From the NCBI GenBank assembly GCA_037957365.1, contig JARHVA010003259.1, positions 1,587,501-1,651,500 of the forward strand: a stretch of 64,000 nucleotides of DNA, read 5' to 3'. Each line of letters begins with the position of its first letter. Position 1 is the first letter of the stretch. Positions 24,663 to 36,611 of the stretch are shown one piece after another. The translations under genes were made by a program, and so were the position numbers. A model generated the notes under the pieces. The model did not search any database, had not been told where the DNA came from, and was given only the letters and a program-made list of their open reading frames with translations. The DNA comes from Torreya grandis. Its lineage: Eukaryota > Streptophyta > Pinopsida > Cupressales > Taxaceae.

Positions 24663-24672
24663 CTATATATAG
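24663..24672 (+). promoter_or_regulatory. TATA box of LTR1
   Basis: CTATATATAG, conserved in all five LTRs (24663, 29178, 30982, 35494, 40001). The strict conservation and position 1.0 kb into the LTR support it as the U3 core promoter. Confidence 0.75.
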
Positions 24673-25446
24673 TGGAGACCTCTTTTGTAAATGGATCTCT
24701 GATAATTGAGAGCAAAAACTTTGTTGAAATTGAGACACTTCTTGAGACTTTGTGCTCAACTTGTAAATCATATTTTGTTAAATGAATGAAAAGCAAGTTT
24801 ATTTCAGACTTTGTGTTGAAGTTATTTGCATTATTTAGGAAATAGTTCTTATGTCCTCTTTCCTGATAATCTCTTATTTGTTTGATTTAATAAGCAAAGT
24901 GTGTATGTTGATATTATCTGAGGACGTTTCTAAAAGATAAAAGAGAGACTTTGAGCTACTTTTATCTTTGTGATCCTTTTATCTTTTGTAGTTTCAGGTG
25001 AAGACTTTGTGCTTCATTTCATTCTATGGTTACACTTGTTTCAAATCAGTGAAGGAGGCTATGAAAGACTTTGTGCTTATGCAAGTTTCCTTGTGAACTT
25101 TTTTACTTTAGGTGATTTTCTACTCTACACTAGATACTATTCCTGAAAGAAGAGAAATGTTGTTGGCCAATGAATGGGATTTCTCTCTCTTGTTCCTTGA
25201 ACATCACCTCTGAAAAAAGAGAGGTGGATGCTATTATACCAGCCCCAATATTATTTTTTGCTTGATTATATATACATATAGCATATATATATTCATAGGG
25301 AACCTCTCCTTAATGAGAGGAGAGATTTACCTCATCTAGATCTGGTAAACCCACACTTTTTGTGGCACAAATCTCCCTATGCTATGGTTGATATACCCAT
25401 TTTGTTCTTAGTTAGTTGACGACAAAATATTCACCCAACAATTTTT

Positions 25447-25464
25447 TGGTGACTCCGCTGGGGA
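25447..25464 (+). promoter_or_regulatory. Primer-binding site of int1
   Basis: TGGTGACTCCGCTGGGGA, 6 bp after the end of LTR1. This resembles the TGGCGACTCCGCTGGGGA site of plant Tat/Ogre-type gypsy elements (I recall an Arg tRNA primer for these, not certain). Intact in int3 (36276-36293); in int2 (31765-31782) the first bases read TAG. Confidence 0.75.
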
Positions 25465-25782
25465 CACAGTAATCTTGTGCAATTTGGAACCTCAAGTTTT
25501 AGATTGAAACATCCCCCGTGTCTTACCCATAATCATTATAACCCTTATCCATTACATAGTCTGGCGACTCCATTCCATGTCTTACCCATTATCATTATAG
25601 CCTTACCATCTTCCTCCATCTCCATTATATTATCTAGTCTGCAAAACCAGAGCTGCTGGGAAAGAGTGCATAGTTTGAAGCCTCAAGCCTCAAGCTGAAG
25701 TAGGGCCAATTCTTTTCCATTTTTGTTCTGCAATCTAGCCACTCCATCTAGATTTGTTATCCCTATTTTTCATCATTAAATC

Positions 25783-27960
25783 ATGGCAGTTTGAGGCCCC
25801 TAGGGTAACTCTTTTGGCCCACTCAACTTGACTCCACCTCTGCATGAGCTTCCACGCAGTTCAAGAAAAAATTTCCCCAAATTCTTTGGTGATGGGAAAG
25901 TTCATCCTAATGAACACATTGCAGCTTTCAGCATAGCCTATGGTGTGATAGGGGTGTAATTTAAAGATGTGGCAGTTAGGCTTTTTATGGAGACTCTACA
26001 AGGTGCTGCTATAGACTGGTTCTACCACTTGTAGGCTGGATCAATGATTGACTGAGACACGCTGAAAGACAAATTTGAATCTAGGTTTAAGCCTACAGAA
26101 GATGCACATGCCTTACTAGCCCAGCTCACTCAGATGAAGAAAGAGCTTCATGAGCCTATGAGGGATTTCATTTCTAGGTTCAATAAGCTAAGGCATAGGA
26201 TTCCCATGATTGCCTAGCCGACACCTCAAAATCTCATGTGTTTCTTCATCAACTCATAGCTGCTTGAAGTGTGTTTTCTGTTGAGATGGGATAGACATAT
26301 AGACCTTGAGGCTGCTCAAGACTTAGCCACTGAGGTAGAAGATGATCTTATCTTGGCAGGAAAGATAAGGAGAGACCCTAATAAAGGTAAATCCTCTTCA
26401 TCTTTTGAGTATTCACCTGCAGTCACCACTGACCCAATGATGCAAAAGCTGGCAAATAAATTGCTAGCCTTAAAAAGGCAAATGGCACAAGGTACATCTT
26501 TTGCTCCTCTATATAAAGATATACCAAAGAGGACATTCCCCAATCAGCCATATCAAGGCAATGTTGCCATGGGTTAAGGGTAGCCAAAACATCTTCCTCC
26601 CCCACAGAGGAACCTGGCCATTGAAGCACCTCCAACCAACTCAGTAGTTGGATATTTAGAAATAAAGCATGATTTCTCTTTTCAACCTGAGTTTAATCAA
26701 GAAAATGATGCTGACCTCTTCAGGGAGGATCAAGAAGAGTCAGCTGGTGACTCCTACATTGGTTTCTTGAATTATCAAGATGAACCCAAAAGTGAGAGGA
26801 ATGCAGCTAAGGGATCATATGCCGTATTCACCTGGTCCCAAAAATAGTCAGCCTGACAAGCTGATAAAGAGAAGACAGAGGAGTAACCTCAACCAACAAT
26901 TTCAATTGCTAAGTAGGGATCCACTCTTCCTTTCTAGCTAAAGGACCCGATAATTGTGAGAAAAGTAAGTATCCCAAATAGTTCTGCAACTTCTACTTTA
27001 ATTTCACAGTCCAGTCCTCTCGCCCCTCCCAAAAACCAAAAAGATGAACTCCCATCCTCTGTGCCTAGTCTAATTCAGTCATTTGACATAACTGATCATG
27101 TCAAAAAGACCAAAAATTAAATGACTAAATTTTAAATCCTGTAGTCCAACCTCGATTAGTTAGACAAGTTGGTACCAGATGTCAAGACCCAAATGTCGGC
27201 CCCTGAAGCTCAAATTTTGTTTGAGTTTTTAGGCAGGGGTTATTACTTCTTGACCATCAAGGATGCCCATATTCCTAGAGATGAAAGTTGGTAGGTGGTG
27301 ATCTAGGAATTGATTCAAACTAGACATCAGAAGGATTGGTAGGGCACAGTACAAATGAAAAAGGGTCTTCCATCTCTAATGAAAAAAATTATAATAGAAG
27401 ATCCATTTTTTATGATGTTTAGATCCAAAAAATGGATGGTAACAATTCCTCTACAGGTACTGGGGCCAAGTTGGTGTTGATATCTCCTAAGAGGGATATT
27501 CTTTCTTCTTTACATGAGTTGAAATTCGACAACACCAACAACACTGTAGAGTATGAATCTCTATTACTTGAATGGAGAGCTACTTGAGATAAAGGAGATG
27601 ACAAGCCAGTGGTCTGCCTGGCATCTGAAGGGGACAATCAAGACATGTGCTGGACTGAACTATTAGAACATTAAATTATGGTAATAGATTAGGCTGCTAC
27701 CCATCATAATAAAAAAAAGGGACTATGCAAGAGAACCAAGATTCATGGTTCTTGGACTAGAAAGCAAGTCTTGCCAAGGGGCAGCAAGAGAAGAGAACCA
27801 AGAGGAAGACACAAGAAAGCGGTTTTCTGGTGGAGAGTTCCATTTGCTCGTCACCATTTTTGGGGACAAAATGGTTTCTTACTAATTTATCAGGATGGCA
27901 TCCCCTTTTCTTTGCCTCACAAGGAGCAGCGTCTGAAGTGCTTCAAATCTTGAGGCATCA
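25783..27960 (+). pseudogene. Gag-only gypsy derivative: gag of int1 (decayed)
   Basis: The same Gag as the open copy at 36612, starting at ATG 25783 (MAV then a stop where int3 has Arg). Stops replace codons that are Gln or Trp in int3: CAG to TAG at the Gln of HLQA, TGG to TGA in the DWDTLK block, CAG to TAG at IAQ. The stretch 26269-26577 remains open. Downstream come the linker, the RNase H scrap (27431-27590) and an Arg-rich tail (SKRREPRGR, about 27780). At the end of the Gag core int1 keeps GAA where int2 and int3 share TAA. Confidence 0.85.
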
Positions 27961-28160
27961 GATAAGATCATCTGTACATATGTATATCTGTATAGTCTTT
28001 AGTTCTATTTTGTGCTTTTTGTTTTCATTTTTTGGAGCCTTTATTTTTGGATAGCATGACTCCATAGCCCAATGGCACACTTCAAGGCACTGAAGATTTT
28101 GGATTTTACTCCCTTCAATCAATTTTTTTAATAAAAGGAAGTTCTCCAACTGGAGCCAGC

Positions 28161-29955
28161 TGTTGTCCCCAAAAAATGCCACTCATTTTTGGGACAACCT
28201 ACAGATCAAAATCCTCTCTTCCCCTTTCAAAAATTGTTTTGAGCATTCAGGTTCTTCATTTTTTAAAGCTTTCTTAGAAATTTTTGGACTCTACAGATAT
28301 ATTTCTACGGAATCAACATGCTTGAAGTTAGCAGGTTCAACAGGTTAAAAATCTTCTGCAGGCTAGATCAGTCAAAAGAACAAGCTTCTAACAATTGGTT
28401 ATTTTTGAAATTGGTTCATCACCTTGGTTCAAATAGAAATTTCCATTGGCAAGCATCAACAATAGGTTCAACGGTTAGTTCAAATGCATTGGTTCAAGTA
28501 GCTGGCGACCATTGATGGCCCCTCAAACATTAGATTTTAAAGTAAAGGAAAATCTATGGAAATTCAAATAGAGTGCAAAACTTAAAGGAAGAACCAAGCG
28601 ATTGGCTAGAAAGATAGCCCGATAGCTCAAATCACAGCAGGAAGAGACAAAGCTGGAAAAGATAAAAATAGAAAGTAAAGGAAAAGCCTAATTGAAGAGA
28701 AAAGCTCATGGGAAAGCACTCGATGGAAAAAGACAAAGTGCAATAGAACATAACAAATGTTTGCATCCAACATGCGAGAGCGGCAATTTTTTTTGCCCTC
28801 GCATCTTTTGGTTTTTTCCATGCAAGAGCGAAAATTTTTGCCGCCCTTGCATCCCCATTTTATCTCCTCTAAGTGCAAGGGTGGTGATTTTTGCCACCCT
28901 TACACGTTCTTCTTTGCTGACTCTTTGACATGCAGAGGTGGTAATTTTTACTACCTATGCACAAGAACTTCTCTAATATGCAAGGGCAACATTTTTTGCC
29001 GCCCATACATTCCTCTCTCTTCTTCTCATGCACTTTTGTCATGTGAAAGTGCATGCAATTTTGTAATGTGTAATTACATGTAAAAAATCTGGAAAAATAT
29101 CTCAAAGTCAAAGATGAGTCATCTTTGACTAAGATATTTTTGTATTTTAATATTTTCTAGTTTTTGAAGGTTTCTCCCTATATATAGAGAGGACCTCTTT
29201 TGTAAATGGATCTCTGATAATTGAGAGCAAAAACTCTGCTGAAATTGAGACACTTCTTGAGACCTTGTGCTCAACTTGTAAATCATATTTTGTTGAATGA
29301 ATGAGAAGCAGGTTTATTTCAAACTTTGTGTTGAAGTTATCTGCGTTATTTAGGAAATAGTTCTTATGTCCTCTTTCTTGATAATCTCTTATTTGTTTGA
29401 TTTAATAAGCAAAGTGTGTGTGTTGATATTATCTGAGGACGTTTTTAAAAGATAAAAGAGAGACTTTAAGCTTCCTTTATCTTTGTGATCCTTTTATCTT
29501 TTGTAGTTTCAGATGAAGACTTTGTGCTTTGTTTCACTCTACGGTTACACTTGTTTCAAATCAGTGAAGGAGGCTACGAAAGACTTTGTGCTTACACAAG
29601 TTTCCTTGTGAACTTTGTTACTTCAGGTGATTTTTTTCTCTACGCTGGATACTATTCCTAAAAGAAGAGGAATATTGTTGGCCAATGACCAAGATTTCTC
29701 TCTCTTGTTCCTTGAACATCACCTCTGAAAAAAGAGAGGTGGATGCTGTTATACCACCCCAAGTATTATTTTCTACTTAATTATATATACATATAGTGTA
29801 TAAATATTAATAGGGAACCTTCCATTGATGAGAGGAGAGATTTACCTCATCCAAATCTGGTAAACTCACACTTTTTGTGACGTAAATCTCCCTGTGCTAT
29901 GGTTGATATACCAATTTTGTCCTCAGTTAGTTGACGACAAAATATTCGCCCAACA
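28161..29955 (+). repeat. Array LTR2
   Basis: TGTTGTCCCC...CCCAACA, 1795 bp. Hairpin ladder 28771-29011, inverted repeat 29107-29129, TATA 29178-29187. It is followed not by an internal region but by a 10-bp junction and LTR3. Confidence 0.92.
28771..29011 (+). repeat. Five-hairpin ladder in U3 of LTR2
   Basis: Same five hairpins as in LTR1. Two of the five right arms keep TTTTTGCCGCCC exactly. Confidence 0.85.
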
Positions 29956-29965
29956 ATTTTTTAGC
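29956..29965 (+). other. LTR2/LTR3 junction, 10 bp
   Basis: ATTTTTTAGC. The first seven bases equal the U5-to-primer-site spacer (ATTTTT) plus the first T of the primer site. The last three equal the AGC that precedes U3 in every internal region. This is the sequence expected if the two ends of unprocessed linear cDNA were joined. Confidence 0.85.
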
Positions 29966-31758
29966 TATTGTCCCCAAAAAATGCCACTCATTTTTGGGAC
30001 AACCTATAGATCAAAATCCTTTTTTCCCCTTTCAAAAATTATTCTGAGCATTCAGGTTCTTTATTTTTTAAAGATTTCTCATAAATCTACAGACTCTGTA
30101 GATATCTTTTTGCGGACTCAACATGCTTGAAGTTAGAAAGTTTGACAGGTTAAAAAGCTTCTACAGGTGAGATCAGTCAAAAGAATAAGCTTCTAACAAT
30201 TGGTTATTTTTGAAATTGGTTCATCACCTTGGTTCAAATAGAAATTTCCATCGACAAGCATCAGTAGCAGGTTTAACGATTAGTTCAAACGCATTGGTTC
30301 AAGCAGCTGGCGACCATTGACAGCCCCTCAGACATCATATTTTAAAGTAAAAAAAAATCCATGGAAATTCAAATAGAGTGCAAATCTTAAAGGAAGAACC
30401 AAGCGACTGGTTGGAAAGATAGCCCGATAGCTCAAATCGTAGCAGGAAGAGATAAAGATGGAAAAGACAAGCAAAAATCAAAGAAAAAGCCCGACTGAAG
30501 AGAAAAGCTCATGGGAAAGTGCCCGATGGAAAAAGACAAAGTGGAGCAGAACATAACAAATGTTTGCATCCAACATGCGAGAGCGGCAATTTTTTCCACC
30601 CTCGCATCTTTCAGTTTCTTCCATGCAAGAGCGATAATTTTTGCCACCCTTACATCCCCGTTTTCTCTCCTCCAGGTGTAAGGGTGGCAATTTTTGCTAC
30701 CCTTACAAGTTCTTCTTTGCTGACTCCCTGACATGCATAGGTGACAATTTTTGCCGCCTATGCACAAGAGCTTCTCCAATATGCAAGGGCAGCAATTTTT
30801 GCTGCCCATACATTCCTTCTTTGTTCTTCTCATGAACTTTTGTCATGTGAAAGTGCATGCAATTTTGTAATGTGTAATTACATGTAAAAAATTTGAAAAA
30901 ATATCTCAAATTCAAAGATGAGTCATCTTTGACTAAGATATTTTTGTATTTTAATATTTTTTAGTTTTTGAAGGTTTCTCCCTATATATAGTGGATACCT
31001 CTTTTGTAAATAGATCTCTAATAATTGAGAGAAAAAACTCTATTGAAATTGAGACACTTCTTGAGACTTTGTTCTCAACTTGTAAATCATATTTTGTTGA
31101 ATGAATGAGAAGTAGGTTTATTTCAGACTTTGTGTTGAAGTTATCTGCGTTATTTAGTTAATAGTTCTTATGTCCTCTTTCTTAATAATATCTTATTTGT
31201 TTGATTTAATAAACAAAGTGTGTGTGTTGATATTATCTGAGGATGTTTCTAAAGATAAAAGAGAGACTTTGAGTTACTTTTATCTTTGTGATCCTTTTAT
31301 CTTTTATAGTTTCAGGCGAAGACTTTGTGCTTCGTTTCACTCTACGGTTACGCTTGTTTCGAATCAGTGAAGGAGGCTATGAAAGACTTTGTGCTTATGA
31401 AAGTTTCTCTTTGAACTTTGTTACTTCAAGTGATTTTTTTCTCTATGCTGGATACTATTCCTGAAAGAAGAGAAATATTGTTGGCCAACGACTAGGATTT
31501 CTCTCTCTTGTTCCTTGAACATCACCTTTGAAAAAAGAGAGGTGGATGTTGTTATACCACCCCAAGTATTATTTTTTACTTAATTATATATACATATAGC
31601 GTATAAATATTTATAGAGAACCTCCCTTTGATGAGAGGAGAGATTTACCTCATCCAGATTTGGTAAACCCACACATTTTGTGGCATAAATCTCCTTGTGT
31701 TGTGGTTGATATACCCATTTTATCTTCAGTTAGTTGATGACAAAATATTCACCCAACA
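29966..31758 (+). repeat. Array LTR3
   Basis: Starts TATTGTCCCC (TG mutated) and ends CCCAACA. Hairpin ladder 30574-30814, inverted repeat 30910-30932 (first base changed), TATA 30982-30991. Confidence 0.92.
30574..30814 (+). repeat. Five-hairpin ladder in U3 of LTR3
   Basis: Same architecture as LTR1; most right arms have one transition (TGCCACC or TGCTGCC) relative to TGCCGCC. Confidence 0.83.
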
Positions 31759-32098
31759 GTTTTATAGTGACTCTGTTGGGGACAGTAATTTTGTGCAATT
31801 TGGAACCTCAAATTTTAGATTGAAACATCCCCCGTGTCTTACCCATAATCATTATAGCCCTTATCCATTACATAGTCTGGTGACTTCGTTCCATGTCTTA
31901 CCCATTATCATTATAGCCTTACCATCTTCCTCCATCTCCATTATATTATTTGGTCTGCAAAACTAGAGTTGCTAGGAAAGAGTGCATAGTTTAAAGCCTC
32001 AAGTCTCAAGCTGAAGCAAGGCCAATTCTTTTCCATTTTTGTTTTGCAATTTGTCCACTCCATCTAGATTTGTTATCCCTATTTTTCATAATTAAATC

Positions 32099-34265
32099 AT
32101 GGCAGTTCGAGGCCCCTAAGGTAACTCTTTTGGCCCACTCAACTTCACTCCACCTCTGCATGAGCTTCCATGCAGTTCAAGAAAAAAATTTCCCAAATTC
32201 TTTGGTGATGGGAAAGTTCATCCCGATGAACACATTACAGCTTTCAAAATAGCCTGTAGTGTGATAAGGGTGGAATTTGAAGATGTGGTAGTTAGGATTT
32301 TTGTGGAGACTCTACAAGGCGCTACTGCAGATTGGTTCTACCACCTATAGGCTGGATCAGTGACTGACTGGGACACTTTGAAAGACAAATTTGAAGCCAA
32401 GTTTAAGCCTATATAAAATGCACATGCCTTGCTAGCCCAGCTCACTCAGATGAAGAAAGAGCCTCATGAGCCTATGAGGGATTTTATTGCCAGGTTTAAC
32501 AAGCTAAGACATAGGATTCCCATGATTGCCCAGCTGACACCTCAGAATCTCATGTGTTTCTTCATCAACTCACAACTGCCTAAAGTGAGTTTTCTGTTGA
32601 GATGGACTAGACATATAGACCTTGAGGCTGCTCAAGACTTAGCCACTAAGGTAGAAGATGACCTTATCTTGGAAAAAAAGATAAAGAGAGACCCTAATAA
32701 AGGTAAATCCTCTTCATCTTCTGAGTATTCACCTATAGTCACCACTGACCCAATGATGCAAAAGCTGGCAAATGAATTGCTAGCCTTGAAAAGGTAAATG
32801 GAACAAGGTATGTCTTCTGCTCCTCTATATAAATATATACCAAGGAGGACATTCCCCAATAATCCATATCAAGGCAATGTTGCCATGGGTCAAGGGCAGC
32901 CAAATCATCTTCATCCTCCATAGAGGAACCTGGTCATTGAAGCACCTCCAGCCAACTCAGTAGTTGGATATTTGGAAATAGAGCATGATTTCTCTTTCCA
33001 ACCTAAGTTTAATCAATAAAATGACGCTGACCTCTTCAGGGAGGATCAAGAAGAGTTAGCTAGCGACTCCTACATTGGTTTTTTGAATTATCAAGATGAA
33101 CCCAAAAGTGAGGGGAATGCAGCTGAGGGATCATATGTTGTATTCACCCGATCCCAAAAATAGTCAGCCCGACAAGCAGATAAAGAGAAGATAAAGGAGT
33201 AACCTCAATCATTAGTTTCAATTGCTAAGTGGGGATCCACTCTTCCTTTCTAGCCAAAGGACCCAGTAATTGGGAGAAAAGTAAGTATCCCAAATAGTTC
33301 TGCAACTTTTACTTCAATTTCGTAGTCCAGTCCTCCTGCCCCTCCCAAAAACCAAAAAGATGAACTCTCATCCTCTGTGCCTAGTCCAATTCAGTCATTT
33401 GACATAACTGATCATGTCAAAAAGACCAAAAGTCAAATGACTAAATTTGAAATCTTGCAGTCCAACTCTGATCAGTTGGACAAGTTGGTACTAGATGTCA
33501 AGACCCAAACGTCGGCCCCTAAAGCTCAAATTTTGTTTGAGTTTTTAGGTAGGGGTGATTACTTCTTGACCACAAAGGACATCCATGTACATGGAGATGA
33601 AAGTCTAGTAGGTGGTGATCCAAGAATTGATTCAAACCAGACATCAAAAGGATTGGTAGGGCACAGTATAAATGAAAAAGGGTCTTCCATCTCTAATGAA
33701 GAGAAATCTAATAGAAGATCTATTTTTGATGATGTTTGGATCTGAAAAATGGATGGCATCAATTCCTCTATAGGTATTGGGGCCAAGTTGGTGTTGATAT
33801 CTCCTAAGAGAGATATTCTTCCTTATTTATACGAGTTATAATTTAGCAACACCAACAACACTGTCGAGTATGAATCTCTATTACTCAAATGGGGAGCTAC
33901 TCGAGACAAAGGAGATGCCGAGTTGGTGGTCTGTCAGGCATCTGAAGGGGACAATCAAGACATGTGTTGGACTGAACTATTAGAACAACAAATTATGGTA
34001 ATAGACTAGGCTGCTGCCCATTAGAATCAAAAAAAGGGACTACGCAGGAGAATTAAGATTCATGGTTCTCAGACTAGAAAGCAAGTCTTGCCAAGGGGTA
34101 GCAAGAGAAGAGAACCAAGAGGAAGATACAGGAAAGTGGTTTCTTAGTGGAGAGTTCCATTCACCCATCACCGTTTTTGGGGACAAAATGGTTTCCTACT
34201 GATTTATCAGGATGGCATCCCCTTTTCTTCTCACAAGGAGCAGCGTCTGAAGTGCTTCAAATTTT
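32099..34265 (+). pseudogene. Gag-only gypsy derivative: gag of int2 (decayed)
   Basis: Starts at ATG 32099 (MAVRGP). It is homologous to the int3 gag throughout but has stops at probable Gln codons and after EARFKP-equivalent. Open stretches are 32429-32797 (Gag core, MRDFIARFNKLRHRIPM) and 33377-33745 (the linker with FDITDHVKKTKSQ). It shares with int3 the TAA that ends the Gag core and several linker substitutions absent from int1. The RNase H scrap is at 33747-33905. Confidence 0.85.
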
Positions 34266-34474
34266 GAGGCATCAGATAAGATCATCTGTACATATGTATA
34301 TCTGTATAGTCTTTAGTTCTATGTTGTGCTTTTTATTTTCATTTTTTGGAGCCTTTATTTTTGGATAGCATGACTTCGTATCCCAATGGCAAACTTCAAG
34401 GCACTGAAGATTCTGGATTCTACTCCCTTCAATCAATTTTTGCAATAGAAGGAAGTTCCCCAACTGGAGCCAGC

Positions 34475-36269
34475 TGTTGTCCCCAAAAAATGCCACTCAT
34501 TTTTGGGACAACCTACATATCAAAATCCTCTCTTCTCCTTTCAAAATTGTTCTGAGCATTCAGGTTCTTCATTTTTTAAAACTTTCTAAAAAATTTGTGG
34601 ACTCTGCAGATATGTTTTGCCAGACTCAACGTGCTTGAAGTTAGCAGGTTCAACAGGTTAAAAAGCTTCTGCAGGAGAGATCAGTCAAAAGAACAAGCTT
34701 CTAACAATTAGTTATTTTTAGAATTGGTTCATCGCCTTGGTTCAAATAGAAATTTCCATTGGCAAGCATCAGCAACAGGTTCAATGGTTAGTTCAAACGC
34801 ATTGGTTCAAGTAGCTGGCAACCATTGACGGCCCCTCAGACATCTGATTTTAAAGTAAAGGAAAATCTGTAGAAATTCAAATAGAGTGCAAAACTTAAAG
34901 GAAGAACCAAGCGACTAGCTAGAAAGATAGCCCGATAGCTCAAATCGCAGTAGGAAGAGACAAAGCTGGAAAAGATAAAAGAAAAAAGCAAAGGAAAAGC
35001 CTGACTGAAGAGAAAATCTCATAGAAAAGTGCCTGATAAAAAATGATAAAGTGCAGTAAAATGTAATAAATGTTTGCATCCAACATGCGAGAGCGGCAAT
35101 TTTTGCTGCCCTCACATCTTTCAGTTTCTTCCATGCAAGAGCGCAAATTTTTGCCACCCTTGCATCCCCATTTTCTCTCCTCCAGGTGCAAGGGTGGCAA
35201 TTTTTGCCACCCTTACACGTTCTTCTTCGCTGACTCCCTGACATGCACAAGCGGCAATTTTTGCCACCTATGCACAAGAACTTCTCCAATATGTAAGTGC
35301 AGAAATTTTTGTCGCCCATACATTCTTTCTCTCTTCTTCTTCTCATACACTTTTGTCATGTGAAAGTGCATGCAATTTTTTAATGTGTAATTACATGTAA
35401 AAAATCCAAAAAAAAATCTCAAAGTCAAAGATGATTCATCTTTGACTAAGATATTTTTGTATTTTAATATTTTCTAGTTTTTGAAGGTTTCTCCCTATAT
35501 ATAGAGGGGACCTCTTTTGTAAATAGATCTATGATAATTGAGAGCAAAAACTCTGCTAAAATTGAGACACTTCTTGAGACTTTGTGCTCAACTTGTAAAT
35601 CATATTTTGTTGAATGAATGAGAAGCAAGTTTATTTCAGACTTTGTGTTGAAGTTATCTGCGTTATTTAGGAAATAGTTCTTATGTCCTCTTTCCTGATA
35701 ATCTCTTTTTTGTTTTATTTAATAAGCAAAGTGTGTGTGTTGATATTATTTGAGGATGTTTCTAAAAGATAAAAGAGAGACTTTAAGCTAATTTTATCTT
35801 TGTGATCCTTTTATCTTTTATAGTTTCAGGCGAAGACTTTGTGCTTCATTTCACTCTATGGTTATGCTTGTTTCAAATCAGTGGAGGCTACAGAAGAATT
35901 TGTGCTTACGCAAGTTTCCTTGTGAACTTTGTTACTTCAGGTGATTTTTTGCTCTACGCTGGATACTATTCTTGAAAGAAGAGGAATGTTGTTGGCCAAC
36001 GACCAAGATTTCTCTCTCTTGTTCCTTGAACATCACTTCTGAAAAAAGAGAGGTGGATGTTGTTATACCACCCCAAGTATTATTTTCTATTTAATTATAT
36101 ATACATATAGCGCATAAATATTCATAGGTAACCTCTCCTTGATGAGAGGAGAGATTTACCTCATCTAGATTTGGTAAACCCACACTTTTTGTGGTGTAAA
36201 TCTCTCTATGCTGTGGTTGATATACCTATTTTATCCTTAGTTAATTGATGACAAAATATTCACCCAATA
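34475..36269 (+). repeat. Array LTR4
   Basis: TGTTGTCCCC...CCCAATA (last CA mutated to TA). Hairpin ladder 35084-35324, inverted repeat 35424-35446 (centre TGATTCA), TATA 35494-35503. Confidence 0.92.
35084..35324 (+). repeat. Five-hairpin ladder in U3 of LTR4
   Basis: All five hairpins present, but none keeps the exact TTTGCCGC core; every right arm has at least one C-to-T or G-to-A change. Confidence 0.83.
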
Positions 36270-36611
36270 GTTTTTTGGTGACTCCGCTGGGGACACAATA
36301 ATTTTGTGTAATTTAGAACCTCAAGTTTCAGATTGAAACATCCCCTGTGTCTTATCCATAATCATTATAACCCTTATCCATTACATAGTTTGGCGACTCC
36401 GTTCCATGTCTTACCCATTATCATTATAGCCTTACCATGTTCCTCCATCTTTGTTATATTATCTAGTCTGCAAAACCAGAGCTGCTGGAAAAGAGTGCAC
36501 AGTTTGAAGCCTCAAGCCTCAAGCTGAAGTAGGGCTAATTCTTTTCCATTTTTGTTCTAGAATCTGGCCACTCCATCTAGATTTGTTATCCCTATTTTTC
36601 ATAATTAAATC

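Larger units (their letters stand above)
23646..25440 (+). repeat. Array LTR1
   Basis: Starts CGTTGTCCCC (TG mutated to CG) and ends CCCAACA. U3 carries the hairpin ladder (24255-24495) and the inverted repeat at 24592-24614. The TATA box CTATATATAG (24663-24672) implies a transcript start near 24700; R and U5 follow. Confidence 0.92.

Noticed and set aside
27958..28182. Minus-strand frame of about 74 codons repeated at the end of each internal region (also 34272, 38788)
   Set aside because: Present because the internal regions are copies; plus-strand 3' sequence explains it, and no motif supports a protein.
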